From Streptomyces lincolnensis (GTDB lineage Bacteria > Actinomycetota > Actinomycetes > Streptomycetales > Streptomycetaceae), in assembly GCF_001685355.1 (NCBI RefSeq), contig NZ_CP016438.1, forward strand, positions 7,936,001 through 8,000,000: a stretch of 64,000 nt of DNA, written 5' to 3'. The notes under the pieces were generated by a model that saw nothing but the letters and a program-made list of their open reading frames with translations, was not told where the DNA came from and did not search any database. Made by a program: the position numbers and the translations under genes. This document shows, piece after piece, positions 45,866-55,116 of the stretch (positions are counted from its first letter, which is position 1; each line of letters starts with the position of its first letter).

Positions 45866-47281
45866 CTACGGCTTCAGCCGGGCGATCCGCAGCGTCGTCG
45901 ACGTCGGTGACGCACCCGTGAGCGCGGTCGCGTAGGACGGTGTGACCGGGACGTACGCCCAGGTCAGCGTCCCGTCCTTCTGTACGGCGATGTCCCCGCT
46001 CATCCGCGCGGCGACCACCTTGTCCGCACTCTGGAACTTCCCGTTCCAGTCGATGAGCCGCAGATGGGTCCCGGTGAAGGTGCCCGTGCAGGTGCCGCTC
46101 GCGCACTTGGCGTTCTTCAGCGACTCCCAGGACAGCAGCAGACGGTCCTTGCCGTACGGGGCGAGGCGGACGTCGACGTGTTCGGTGCCCTTGGCGCTGG
46201 TCAGGTGGATCGCCTTGCCGGGGCCGGAGGTGCGGTTCTTCAGGAAGGCCACCGCCACCTGATGCGTGCTGGTCCTCGGCTTCACCGTCCAGCCGCGTCC
46301 GCTCGTGTCGTCCGGGTTCTTGGCGGCGGAGGCGGCGCCCCGGGACGCGAAGGCGGTGGCGTAGCGGCCGGTGGAGGACTTCACGAGGTCGCCGGTACGG
46401 CTCGCGAAGGTGCCGCCGCAGTAGCCGGCCCAGCACTGCTCGCGCTGTACGACCGGTGCGTTGTCCGGGGCGCCGATGCCGGTCGAGACGAACAGGCCCG
46501 AGCGCCAGTCGTCGAAGCAGAGGGAGGTGAAGGCGCCGGTCTTCTCCGCGTGCAGGGCGATGCCCTCGTTGTGGCTGCACCCCCAGCTCCAGCCGCCGCC
46601 GAGCTTGGCGCCGTCGGCGCCGACGTACGCCAGCTTGTCGCCGAAGTGGCCGTCGGCGAAGCCGCCCGCGCCGTGCACGACGAAGTACGCGCCGTACTTG
46701 GTGCCGTTCCAGGTGAGCTGGCCGTCCAGCAGCGGGGCCGTGTCGTGGGAGGCGGTGCCGGTGAGCTTGGTGCTCCAGGTCTTCTTCGCGCCCGTGTACC
46801 GGATGATGGCCGCCGCCGTCTCCTTCCACTTGTTCGTGTCGGCGACCCGGGTGAGCAGCGCGAAGCCGTTGTTGTGCGCGACCAGGCCGCCGACCTCCTT
46901 GGTTCCCTTGACGACCGTGTCCGCGCCGGAGCGCTTCCCGGCGGCCGTCAGCGGGGTGACATGGACGCCGTCCGAGGCGGGCCATGCCACGCGCAGGGTG
47001 CCGTTCGGGGCCACCGAGGTGGCCGTCCGGGTCCACTCGCGCGTGTTGTTGTAACCGGCGGACAGATAAGGGAACTTGGCCGGCAGGCTCACGGCGGTGG
47101 TCGTGACGGTGAGGTTCGGCGCGGCGGTCGTCGCGGCGCCCGCGGTGGCGTACCAGGCGCCGACGAGCGCGCCGGTCGCGGCGAGCCCGGCGATGAGCGG
47201 TCTGCGGGCCGCGCGGACCCGGCGGTGCCGGGCGGCAGGGGCCGCGGCGCCGGCCGGGGCGGGGTGTGGTGCGTGTGTCAT
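45866..47281 (-). CDS. Secreted or membrane-anchored protein of unknown function
   Basis: A 471-residue protein with a basic N-terminus and one hydrophobic segment (LIAGLAATGALVGAWYATAG, about 29-48), leaving the rest outside the cell. The mature part contains repeated short strand-turn segments (TLRVAWPASDGVHV, QLTWNGTKYGAYFV, LTWAYVPVTPSY), suggesting a beta-propeller, and four or five cysteines that may form disulphides. I do not recognise the family. It converges with the LRV-repeat gene, separated by two bases. Confidence 0.6.
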   Translation of the reverse strand: MTHAPHPAPAGAAAPAARHRRVRAARRPLIAGLAATGALVGAWYATAGAATTAAPNLTVTTTAVSLPAKFPYLSAGYNNTREWTRTATSVAPNGTLRVAWPASDGVHVTPLTAAGKRSGADTVVKGTKEVGGLVAHNNGFALLTRVADTNKWKETAAAIIRYTGAKKTWSTKLTGTASHDTAPLLDGQLTWNGTKYGAYFVVHGAGGFADGHFGDKLAYVGADGAKLGGGWSWGCSHNEGIALHAEKTGAFTSLCFDDWRSGLFVSTGIGAPDNAPVVQREQCWAGYCGGTFASRTGDLVKSSTGRYATAFASRGAASAAKNPDDTSGRGWTVKPRTSTHQVAVAFLKNRTSGPGKAIHLTSAKGTEHVDVRLAPYGKDRLLLSWESLKNAKCASGTCTGTFTGTHLRLIDWNGKFQSADKVVAARMSGDIAVQKDGTLTWAYVPVTPSYATALTGASPTSTTLRIARLKP

Positions 47282-47351
47282 GCCTCCAGGTCGCCGCCCG
47301 CGCGCCGGAGGTTGCCGGTCCGGGTGGCGGGAGAGTCCGTGGCGGCCGGTC

Positions 47352-48146
47352 TCAGCCGGGCAGCGTCTTCACCAGCCGCTCCGCGAAGTCGGCCGGATGC
47401 TCGGCCACACCGACGTGCCCGCCGGGGAACTCCACGAACGGGCTGCCGGTCCGCTCCGCGAGGTACTCGGCCGTACGGTGCAGCAGTCCGCCACGGGAGT
47501 CGGTTCCGGCGGCGAGCGTGAGGCGGCCCGGGGCGAGGGCCGACAGGTCCGGCGCGTAGGCGGTGAAGGGCACCAGGACGTGGGCCAGGAAGAGGGCCAT
47601 GGGATTGTTCAACTCCTCCTCCCGGGTGAGGGGTTGGCCCACCGGCCCGTCCTGGTCCCCGACCTCCCGCCCCGCGAGTCCGGCGCCGAGCAGGGCTGCC
47701 GCTGCCGGGAGCCCCGCCGTCCGGTAGCGCTCGTGCACCTTCCGGAACAGGGCTTCGGCCCGCTCCCGGGGCCCGTCCGGCAGCGGCGCCACGCACGGCG
47801 GCTCGTGCGCGACGACGTGCCGCAGCCGCTCCGGGTGGCGGGCCAGCAGGTCGAGCGCGGCGATGCCGCCCGAGCTGGTGCCGAGGACGTACGCCGCCTC
47901 GCCCGCGGGCAGTGTCCGAGCGAGCACCTGGCGGGCCCCCTCGCTCCAGTCCCGCACCCGCTGGTCGTCCACCGGGAGTCCGAGACGGCCGTGGGCGAGG
48001 CCGAGCGGGTCGTACGTGACCACGGTGAAGTGGTCGGCGAGCACCTCCGTCATCGGTGCGAAGCCCATGGGGTGGCCGGCGCCGCCGGGCATGACCAGCA
48101 GCACGGGACCGCTGCCCCGCACGTCGTGGTGGAGCGTGTCGGTCAC
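47352..48146 (-). CDS. Alpha/beta-hydrolase fold protein
   Basis: A 264-residue cytoplasmic hydrolase with a GTG start in GTGA overlap with the upstream TetR gene. The nucleophile motif is GTSSGG near residue 92, the oxyanion part is VMPGGAGHPMG and the catalytic His lies in FPGGHVGVAEHP near residue 245. The lid region is short. Substrate unknown; the pairing with a TetR regulator in one transcript suggests control by a small hydrophobic ligand or its product. Confidence 0.85.
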   Translation of the reverse strand: MTDTLHHDVRGSGPVLLVMPGGAGHPMGFAPMTEVLADHFTVVTYDPLGLAHGRLGLPVDDQRVRDWSEGARQVLARTLPAGEAAYVLGTSSGGIAALDLLARHPERLRHVVAHEPPCVAPLPDGPRERAEALFRKVHERYRTAGLPAAAALLGAGLAGREVGDQDGPVGQPLTREEELNNPMALFLAHVLVPFTAYAPDLSALAPGRLTLAAGTDSRGGLLHRTAEYLAERTGSPFVEFPGGHVGVAEHPADFAERLVKTLPG

Positions 48147-48724
48147 TGCTTCTTCTCCTTGCGCGGCCAGTTCTCCAGAGCGATGTGCAGGGCGTCGACC
48201 GCCCTGTCCCACGAGTCCTGTACGTCCCGCGGGGCGCCGAAGCCGCCGCCGGCCTCCAGGGCGCAGTAGCCGTGGAAGGCGGCCCGCAACAGGCGTACGG
48301 CGTCGGTGAGATCGGGCTCGTCCAGGCCGTACGCGCGGAGCATGCCGTAGGTGATCTCGGCGGTGCGGCGCAGCGCGGGGGAGTCGGCGACCAGGGACTG
48401 GTCGACCCGGATCTGGGTGGCGGCGTAGCGCCCCGGGTGGGCGAGCGCGTACTCCCGGTAGGCCCCCGCGAACGCCACCAGCGCGTCCTTCCCGGACCGT
48501 CCCGCCACGGCCACCGCGATCCGGTCGATCATCTCCTCACCGGCCAGCAACGCCATCCGGGTCCGCAGATCCCCGAGATTCCTGACGTGCGAGTACAGAC
48601 TCGCGTCCTTCACCCCGAAGTGCCGGGCGAGCGCGGACAGTGTGACACCGTCGAAGCCCACCTCGTCGGCGAGGTCGGCCGCGGCGGCCACGACACGGTC
48701 CGCGCTGAGACCGGCTCTGGGCAT
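48143..48724 (-). CDS. TetR family regulator (TetR_C_33-like)
   Basis: A 193-residue TetR protein. The helix-turn-helix spans about residues 8-52 (GFDGVTLSALARHFGVKDASLYSHVRN). The C-terminal domain belongs to the group with the block YALAHPGRYAATQIRVD. The gene precedes the hydrolase, with 4 overlapping bases, so both are made together. An operator-like repeat lies about 50 bases upstream. Confidence 0.88.
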   Translation of the reverse strand: MPRAGLSADRVVAAAADLADEVGFDGVTLSALARHFGVKDASLYSHVRNLGDLRTRMALLAGEEMIDRIAVAVAGRSGKDALVAFAGAYREYALAHPGRYAATQIRVDQSLVADSPALRRTAEITYGMLRAYGLDEPDLTDAVRLLRAAFHGYCALEAGGGFGAPRDVQDSWDRAVDALHIALENWPRKEKKQ

Positions 48725-48773
48725 GGGGCACCTCGGGGTGACTGGTCGCTCTGTCCCAGGAACTCTTTCCTAG

Positions 48774-48791
48774 GGCCTCTAGGTTAGAGCC
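48774..48791. promoter_or_regulatory. Inverted repeat GGCCTCTAGGTTAGAGCC
   Basis: CTCTA and TAGAG arms flank GGT, with extra partial symmetry outside. It lies upstream of the TetR/hydrolase pair and at the end of the EEP gene, and is a candidate autoregulatory site. Confidence 0.5.
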
Positions 48792-48816
48792 TGGGGTGCG
48801 GTGGTGTCCCTTCGCC

Positions 48817-50136
48817 TCAGCCGATCGGCGCGTACACCACCCCCAGCTTGTCGATCTCGGTGCCCGAGCGGCCCGTGAAGCCGGTGATCTGCCAGCCCGG
48901 AGGGGCGGTGAACGTCTGCGTGGCCGTGGCGGGGGTGCCGGAGGAGAGGGTGCGGCCCTTGTCGGTGGTGAAGGCGGCGGAGAAGATCCTGGTGCGGCCG
49001 TCCTTCTGGCCCTGGGTCAGCTTGACCGAGGTGAGGTGCTCGCCGGAGCCGAGGGTGAGGGAGGACGCGGTGCCGCCCGTGCCGCCGTGGGAGAGGGTGG
49101 TGCCGCCGTCGAGGGTGAGGGAGACCGCGTCCAGGCGGGAGCTGCCGCGCAGGGTGAGGGTGCGCGGGGAGGGCGAGGCCGGGAGGTCGTCCGCGTCGTT
49201 GAAGGCCGTGCCGTGCGGGCCGCCGAAGAAGTCGCTCGCCTTCAGGGACGGGCTGAGGGTGTAGGAGAAGTCGACCGCGTGCGGGAAGTGGTCGGACAGG
49301 TTGGCGCCGGCGGAGTCGAGGAAGGACGCCCAGTCGTTGTTGTAGCGGGTGGCCGACAGCGACAGCAGCTTGCTGCCGCGGTAGAGGACCTTGTCCACGA
49401 CCTCGCAGTCGTTCGGGGGTGCCGTCGTCGGGCACACCAGCGCGTCCGCGCCCTGCGCCGGCCGGACACCGCCCTTGGCCAACTGCACCCACGCGTCCGT
49501 GAGTTGGTTGTCGTCGGCGAGAGTGCGGATGTTGTCGCCGCTGCGGGTGTACCGCGTGTTGGTGTCGCCCATGACGATCACCGCGTTGCCGGCGGAGTTG
49601 GCGCGGATGAACTCCGACAGCTGGGTGATGTTGGCGCGGCGGGCGGCCAGCGCGTCGTCCGTGGAGTCGGCGTTGGTGTGCACGTTGTAGAGGTCCACGA
49701 AGACCCCCTCGGCCAGCCGCACCCGGGCCAGTGAGAAGCCCTTCGGGGTCAGGCAGTTGGTGCCGGTGCAGGCGTTCCACTTCACCCGCTCGAAGTCCTC
49801 GAAGGGAAGGTCCGAGAGGGTGTTGAGACCGTCACCGAAGGGCACCCCGCCGCTGGTCGCGGTGCGGTACGGGTGGTCGTCCCCGGCGTACAGGGCCGCG
49901 TGGTAGTTGAAGTCCTCCTGGACGTTCACGATGTCGTACGCCCCGAGCCGGGGGGAGATCAGCGGCGTGTTCTTCGCCGGGCTGCCCGAACTCAGGCCCT
50001 CCGGGAGGCCCGCGACGTTGTACGTCAGCACGTTGAAGGTGCCGGTCGTGGCGGCCGCTGCGGGCGTCGCGCCGGTGGCGGCGAGGCCGGTGACGGCCAG
50101 GGCGGCGGCGGTGAGGGCGCCGAGGAGTCGTCTCAT
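48817..50136 (-). CDS. Secreted endonuclease/exonuclease/phosphatase-fold enzyme with lectin-like tail
   Basis: A 439-residue exported protein. The signal peptide ends near residue 28 (ATPAAAA). Residues about 30-300 form the EEP fold: TFNVLTYNVAGLP, the catalytic-Glu block IVNVQEDFNYH, MGDTNTRYT and LSDHFPHAVDF with the conserved Asp-His. The remaining 150 residues end in ITGFTGRSGTEIDKLGVVY, typical of a jacalin-like lectin domain. It could be a nuclease, sphingomyelinase or phosphodiesterase; nothing decides between them. The ATG at 50136 has GGAGAG 8 bases upstream. Confidence 0.85.
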   Translation of the reverse strand: MRRLLGALTAAALAVTGLAATGATPAAAATTGTFNVLTYNVAGLPEGLSSGSPAKNTPLISPRLGAYDIVNVQEDFNYHAALYAGDDHPYRTATSGGVPFGDGLNTLSDLPFEDFERVKWNACTGTNCLTPKGFSLARVRLAEGVFVDLYNVHTNADSTDDALAARRANITQLSEFIRANSAGNAVIVMGDTNTRYTRSGDNIRTLADDNQLTDAWVQLAKGGVRPAQGADALVCPTTAPPNDCEVVDKVLYRGSKLLSLSATRYNNDWASFLDSAGANLSDHFPHAVDFSYTLSPSLKASDFFGGPHGTAFNDADDLPASPSPRTLTLRGSSRLDAVSLTLDGGTTLSHGGTGGTASSLTLGSGEHLTSVKLTQGQKDGRTRIFSAAFTTDKGRTLSSGTPATATQTFTAPPGWQITGFTGRSGTEIDKLGVVYAPIG

Positions 50137-50381
50137 GGTGGGGTCTCTCCGGTGGGAGGGGAAGGGACGAGAGAGCGGAAGATGAACGGTGCTCAGGTTC
50201 ACCGGCAACCAGTGTGACGGGCAAGGGCAGTTGGGGAAACAGTGAGAGACGAGGCGATCCGCCGCGCCCGGGTCGGCCGCCGCTCACCTCCTGGTCGCGC
50301 GGCGTTCACGTGCTGCCCCGATCCTCCACACGCGGCGCGAAAGCACCGCGGAAGGCAGCGGTATCGAGAGGCGGCGCAGCA

Positions 50382-52082
50382 ATGGGGCACGGACATCACC
50401 ACCACAGACATGAGCACGGGCACGGGCACACGCACGGGCCCGAGGAGGCCACGGCCCTGCCCGCCGCCTTCGACACCACCGTGCCCGACGAGGCGCTGAC
50501 CCCCGAACAGCGGTCGCGCCGCTCGCTGCTGCGCCGGGCGGGCCTGCTGGGCGCGGGCCTCGCGGCCGGCGGCGTCCTCGGCCAGGCGACCCCCGCCGCG
50601 GCCACCGGCGGCCGCCGTACCCACGGCTTCCTGTGGCTGGCCGGCGACCACCACATCCACACGCAGTACAGCAGCGACGGCAAGTACCGCGTCGTCGACC
50701 AGGTCCGCCAGGGCGCCAAGCACGGCATGGACTGGCTGGTCATCACCGACCACGGCAGCGCCACCCACGCCAAGATCGGTGTGGAGAAGGTCAACCCGGA
50801 CATCAAGGAGGCCCGGACCGCCTACGAGGACACTCTCGTCTTCCAGGGCCTGGAGTGGAACATCCCGGGCGCCGAGCACGGCACCGTCTTCGTGCACCCC
50901 GGCAGGAACGAGGTCTCCGTCCTCAAGCAGTTCGAGACCGACTACGACGGCAGCGTCAAGGGCGCCTCCGACTCCACGCCCGCCAACGAGGCCCTCGCCG
51001 TCGCGGGCCTGGCCTTCCTCGGCGACCAGGTCCGGCGCCGCAAGGTCAAGGACGCGCTGATGCTCGCCAACCACCCCGCGCGGCGCGGTGTCGACTCCCC
51101 GCACGAGATCCGCGCCTGGCGCGACGCGACCGCCGCTTCGGGCCGCCAGATAGCCGTCGGCTTCGAGGGAGCCCCCGGCCACCAGGCCGCCGGCCTGCCC
51201 GCCCCCCTCGGCATGGCCCGCGCCCGCGGCATCTACGACAACAACCCCAGCGCCAACTCCTTCGCCGGCTACCCGCTGGAGAGCTACCGCACCTGGGGCG
51301 GCTTCGACTGGATGACCGCCACCGTCGGCGGCCTGTGGGACAGCCTCCTCGCCGAGGGCAAGCCCTGGTGGATCACCGCCAACAGCGACAGCCACAACGT
51401 GTACGCCGACACCGCCGTACGCGGACCGGGCGGCGACTTCAACGCCAACGGCCGGTACGAGGACCCGGTCTACGGCGGCAAGATCGACATCACCCAGGGC
51501 GACTACTGGCCCGGCCAGTACAGCCGCACCCACGTCGGCGCCGACGGCTTCTCCTACGCCGCCGTCATGGACGGCATCCGCGCCGGCCGCGTCTGGGTCG
51601 ACCACGGCCAGCTCGTCAGCGGCCTCGACGTCCGCGTCTTGGGCGGCGGCCGCTGGGCCACGCTCGGCGGCGCCCTGCACGTCAGGAAGGGCACGAACGT
51701 CACGCTGACCGTCGACGTGGCCCTCGCGGGTGGGCCCAACTGGGCCGGGTTCACACCCGAGTTGGCCCGCGTGGACGTCATCCAGGGTGACGTCACCGGC
51801 CCGGTCGGGGACAAGGACACGTTCACCGCGCCGACGGCGAAGGTCGTGAAGTCGTACGAGATCGACAAGCCGAGCGGCACGGTCCGGCTGACGTACCAAC
51901 TCGGGCGCGTGGACCGGCCGTTGTACGTCCGTCTGCGCGGTACCGACGGCAACCGGTCCGGTGTCGGCCCGATGGGCGCGGCCGTCGACCCGGCGGGACC
52001 GGCCATCGACGTCGTCGGTGACGCGGACCCCTGGCGCGACCTGTGGTTCTACTCCAACCCCGTGTGGGTCCTGCCCTCGTGA
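50382..52082 (+). CDS. PHP/CehA-McbA-type metallohydrolase with His-rich N-terminus
   Basis: A 566-residue protein. The first 17 residues contain 10 histidines (GHGHHHHRHEHGHGHTHG). A Tat-like signal follows (SRRSLLRRAG) at about residues 45-75, so the His-rich part remains before the signal. The metal-binding motifs HxH (His91-Ile-His93), ITDHGS, ANHPARRG and SDSHN mark a PHP-type phosphoesterase/hydrolase of the CehA/McbA group. The C-terminal 120 residues are a beta-domain. Starts at ATG 50382. A small partner gene overlaps its stop by 4 bases. Confidence 0.8.
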   Translation: MGHGHHHHRHEHGHGHTHGPEEATALPAAFDTTVPDEALTPEQRSRRSLLRRAGLLGAGLAAGGVLGQATPAAATGGRRTHGFLWLAGDHHIHTQYSSDGKYRVVDQVRQGAKHGMDWLVITDHGSATHAKIGVEKVNPDIKEARTAYEDTLVFQGLEWNIPGAEHGTVFVHPGRNEVSVLKQFETDYDGSVKGASDSTPANEALAVAGLAFLGDQVRRRKVKDALMLANHPARRGVDSPHEIRAWRDATAASGRQIAVGFEGAPGHQAAGLPAPLGMARARGIYDNNPSANSFAGYPLESYRTWGGFDWMTATVGGLWDSLLAEGKPWWITANSDSHNVYADTAVRGPGGDFNANGRYEDPVYGGKIDITQGDYWPGQYSRTHVGADGFSYAAVMDGIRAGRVWVDHGQLVSGLDVRVLGGGRWATLGGALHVRKGTNVTLTVDVALAGGPNWAGFTPELARVDVIQGDVTGPVGDKDTFTAPTAKVVKSYEIDKPSGTVRLTYQLGRVDRPLYVRLRGTDGNRSGVGPMGAAVDPAGPAIDVVGDADPWRDLWFYSNPVWVLPS

Positions 52083-52594
52083 CGCGGTACGCCCTCACGG
52101 TGGACGCCGGGATCCGGGACCTGCGCGCCGCCGACCACCTGCTCCACACGCTGGCCGCCGAACTCGCCCTCCCCGAGGGCGCGTTCGGCTGCACGCACCT
52201 GGTGCGCGGGGACCGTCCGCGGGTCGCCCTGTCGTTCACCCTGCCGTCCGAGCCGCTCCTGAGCACCGTCCGGGAGCGGCTCGCGGCCGCGGGGTACGAC
52301 AGCACACCCGGCGTCCCCGACGCGGCGGGCCGCGCCGTCGTCTACCCCGGCGTGTCCGCCCTCACCGGCACGGTGACGATCGCGGACGTGCTCACCCGCT
52401 CGGCGATCGACCGCGTGGCCGTCCTGGGCGGTCCCGGCGATCCCGCCCCCGGTACCCGCCTGGTGACCTGGGACCACGTCCGGCCCCAGTGGCAGTACGA
52501 CGGCACCCTCCTGCTCACCGCCATGCCCGCCGTCGGCGACACCCTCGTCCCCTTCGAGGTCCCCGCCCCGACACCGTGCTGCGCGGACCACTGA
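52079..52594 (+). CDS. Hypothetical partner of the PHP metallohydrolase
   Basis: A 171-residue soluble protein with a GTG start in a GTGA overlap with the metallohydrolase, so the two are coupled. It is mostly alpha/beta with no signal peptide, and ends with a Cys-Cys-Ala-Asp-His sequence that could bind metal. I recognise no family. Confidence 0.6.
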   Translation: MTRYALTVDAGIRDLRAADHLLHTLAAELALPEGAFGCTHLVRGDRPRVALSFTLPSEPLLSTVRERLAAAGYDSTPGVPDAAGRAVVYPGVSALTGTVTIADVLTRSAIDRVAVLGGPGDPAPGTRLVTWDHVRPQWQYDGTLLLTAMPAVGDTLVPFEVPAPTPCCADH

Positions 52595-52654
52595 GGCCCC
52601 TCCTGGTGGCGTCCCCGGTGATCGTAAGGTGGCCGGGGGACACCGGGGAGGGGC

Positions 52655-53929
52655 ATGTCGTACGAGGCGCGGCGGGACAAGGACACGAGCGGCGGCCGCA
52701 CGTCACGGGCACCGTCACCGCCGGGCGAGGCGCGCCCGCTGTGGCGGCAACGGAGCTTCGCCGTCTTCTGGGCCGCGCAGACCCTCTCCGTCCTCGGTGA
52801 CTCCTTCGCGCTGATCGCCCTGCCCCTGCTGGTCCTTGAGGCCACCGGCTCGCTCGCGCGGATGGGCCTGCTGACGGCGGTGGGCGGGGCCGCCGCGGTC
52901 GTGGCGGCCGTGTTCGCGGGGGCGGTGGTGGACCGCGTCGACCGGCGCAGGCTGCTGATCGGCTGCGACCTCGTACGGATGATGCTCTACGGGGTGATCC
53001 CGGTGGTGTGGCTGTTCGGGCCGCAGGTGTGGCTGCTGTACGCGGTCCTGCCGCTCTGCGAGGCCGTCGGGATGCTGTTCGCGGTCGGCTACGTCACTGT
53101 CGTGCGCTCACTCGTCGGCACCCGCCAACTCACCGAGGCCAACGGCAGGTTGAACGCGACCGCCGCCGCGGCGGGCGTCCTGGGCCCGCTGTGCGCCGGG
53201 CTGGTGGCGGCCTGGACCGGACCGGCGACCGCCGTGGGCGTCGACGCGGCCAGCTTCGGGGTGTCGGCGCTGTGCATGCTCTACGTCCGGTTCCGGGCCC
53301 GGCCCGCCGAGGCACCCGAACGCGCCGGTCTCTGGCGGGACCTGCGCACCGGCGTCGACTTCCTGCGCGGCCACCCGGTGCTGCGCTCGCTGACCGTCCT
53401 GCTGTTCTTCTTCAGCTTCCTCACCCTCGGCCTCAACGACCTGCTCATCTACCACCTCAAGCACGACCTCGGCCACGACGACGGCACGGTCGGCACCGTC
53501 ATGGCCGTCGGCGCCCTCGGCACCATCACCGGCGCGCTGCTGGTGGCGCGGCTGCGCCGCCGGCTCGGTTTCGGGTGGACCTGGACCGGGAGCGTCGCGG
53601 TGTCCGGGCTCGCGTTCGCCGGCCTGGGCTGGGCCCGGGACGTGCCCGTCCTCGCGGCCCTCGGCGCGGCCTTCCTCGCCTGCGTCGCCGTGGCGGGCAC
53701 CTGCTCCATGTCCCTGCGTCAGGAAGTGACCCCGGAACCCCTGCTCGGCCGGGTCACCTCCGCCTTCTGGACCCTCCAGTACGCCGCCGCCCCGCTCGGC
53801 GCCGCCCTCCTCACCTGGGCCGCCGACCACCGGGGCACCGCCCCGGTCGGCCTGGTCGCCGGAGGCTGCTGCGTCCTCATCGCGGTGGCCGGGCTGTTCA
53901 CACCGATACGACGGTCGGGTCGGGGCTGA
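52655..53929 (+). CDS. MFS transporter
   Basis: A 424-residue membrane protein with about twelve hydrophobic segments, beginning FAVFWAAQTLSVLGDSFALIALP near residue 32, and the loop motif GAVVDRVDRRRLLIGCD between helices 2 and 3. This is the MFS exporter group related to enterobactin and macrolide exporters. GGGGAGG precedes the ATG. It converges with the MFS gene at 53944, with 14 bases between stops. Confidence 0.88.
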   Translation: MSYEARRDKDTSGGRTSRAPSPPGEARPLWRQRSFAVFWAAQTLSVLGDSFALIALPLLVLEATGSLARMGLLTAVGGAAAVVAAVFAGAVVDRVDRRRLLIGCDLVRMMLYGVIPVVWLFGPQVWLLYAVLPLCEAVGMLFAVGYVTVVRSLVGTRQLTEANGRLNATAAAAGVLGPLCAGLVAAWTGPATAVGVDAASFGVSALCMLYVRFRARPAEAPERAGLWRDLRTGVDFLRGHPVLRSLTVLLFFFSFLTLGLNDLLIYHLKHDLGHDDGTVGTVMAVGALGTITGALLVARLRRRLGFGWTWTGSVAVSGLAFAGLGWARDVPVLAALGAAFLACVAVAGTCSMSLRQEVTPEPLLGRVTSAFWTLQYAAAPLGAALLTWAADHRGTAPVGLVAGGCCVLIAVAGLFTPIRRSGRG

Positions 53930-53943
53930 CCCGCCGGCCGCGC

Positions 53944-55116
53944 TCAGTCGGGCGCGGCCTCCGAGACCTCGTCGGGCTCCGCCACCACCCACCTGGACAG
54001 CACCGCGGCGACCGCGCCCGCCACGATCAGCGTCACCAGCGCGATGCGCAGACTCGCCACGCCCGCCAGCAGGCCCACCGCCGGGCCCGCCGTCAGGAAG
54101 CCCGGCCACTGGCCGATCGTGATCACGGAAACGCCCTCACCGGCCGGCACCCCGGGCTGCCGACCGGCCAGCGCGATCAGCGCCGGGAGCACACAGGCGA
54201 TGCCGAGGCCCAGCACGATGAACCCGGCGAAGGCCAGCGGCAGCGAGGGCCGGGCGAGGACCAGGACGGCGCCCAGAACCGCGGTCAGCAGGGACAGCCG
54301 TAGAAAGGCACCACGGCCGAGGCGGGCCACGAGACGGTCGCCCAGCAGCCGGGCGAGGAGGATCGCGACCGAGAAGGCGGTGTACGTCGCCGCGCCGAGC
54401 GCCGCCCCCTCGCCCAGGTGGTCGGCCGTGAAGACCGAACTCCACTGGGAGGCCGCGCCCTCGACGAACGAGGCGAAGAACGCGATGACGGCGAGCAGCA
54501 CCAGCTGCGGAGTGAACCTCTCCCCGACCGGCCGCCGCCGCTTGCCGGGGCTCTCCTCCTGCGGCAGCCAGAACGCCCACGCCAGCAGCAGCGCCCCGAG
54601 TACCGCGCTACTCATCGCCAGCTGCACGCCCGGGGAGATGCCGGTGGCCGCCGCGAGCGTGCCGAGGGCGCCGCCCCCGAGCACCCCGCAGCTGTAGGAG
54701 GCGTGGAAGCCCGACATCAGGGGCCTGCCCTGCTGGCGCTCCACCGCGACCGCGAGCGCGTTCACCGGCGTGGCCAGGAAGGTCGCCCCCACGCCCCACA
54801 CCGTGAGGCCCACCACCAGCGCCGGCACCGCGGAAGCCCCCGCCAGCACCGGCGCGTTGAGCAGCACCACCGTCGCCCCGGCGAGGGCCAGCAGCCGGGT
54901 GCTCACCCGGCCGATCAGCACCGTGATCAGCACGATCGCCACCAGATCCCCGGCCGCCGACGAACTGCTCAGCAGCCCCCACTCGGTGGTGCTCAGCCCG
55001 ACCTGGTCCCGGATCGCGGGGATCCGGGCCATCCAGCCGCCCTGTGTGGCCCCCAGGACGACGAAGACGAGGCCGACCGCGAGGCGCGGACGTAATCCGG
55101 AGGCGGCGGTGGTCAT
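53944..55116 (-). CDS. MFS transporter with a TTA codon, last gene of the ABC exporter operon
   Basis: A 390-residue MFS permease with about twelve hydrophobic segments (VGLVFVVLGATQGGWMARIPAIRD at the start). The ATG at 55116 overlaps the stop of the upstream ABC permease by 4 bases (ATGA). Codon 8 is TTA, the rare leucine codon read by the bldA tRNA in Streptomyces, so translation is probably limited to late growth. It may export a product, or supply a nutrient, related to the ABC exporter. Confidence 0.85.
   Translation of the reverse strand: MTTAASGLRPRLAVGLVFVVLGATQGGWMARIPAIRDQVGLSTTEWGLLSSSSAAGDLVAIVLITVLIGRVSTRLLALAGATVVLLNAPVLAGASAVPALVVGLTVWGVGATFLATPVNALAVAVERQQGRPLMSGFHASYSCGVLGGGALGTLAAATGISPGVQLAMSSAVLGALLLAWAFWLPQEESPGKRRRPVGERFTPQLVLLAVIAFFASFVEGAASQWSSVFTADHLGEGAALGAATYTAFSVAILLARLLGDRLVARLGRGAFLRLSLLTAVLGAVLVLARPSLPLAFAGFIVLGLGIACVLPALIALAGRQPGVPAGEGVSVITIGQWPGFLTAGPAVGLLAGVASLRIALVTLIVAGAVAAVLSRWVVAEPDEVSEAAPD

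Noticed and set aside
38934..47036. Very long minus-strand frame across several genes
   Set aside because: It runs through the clear PL4, CE12, DUF2264 and LRV genes in another frame, and has no domain or start.
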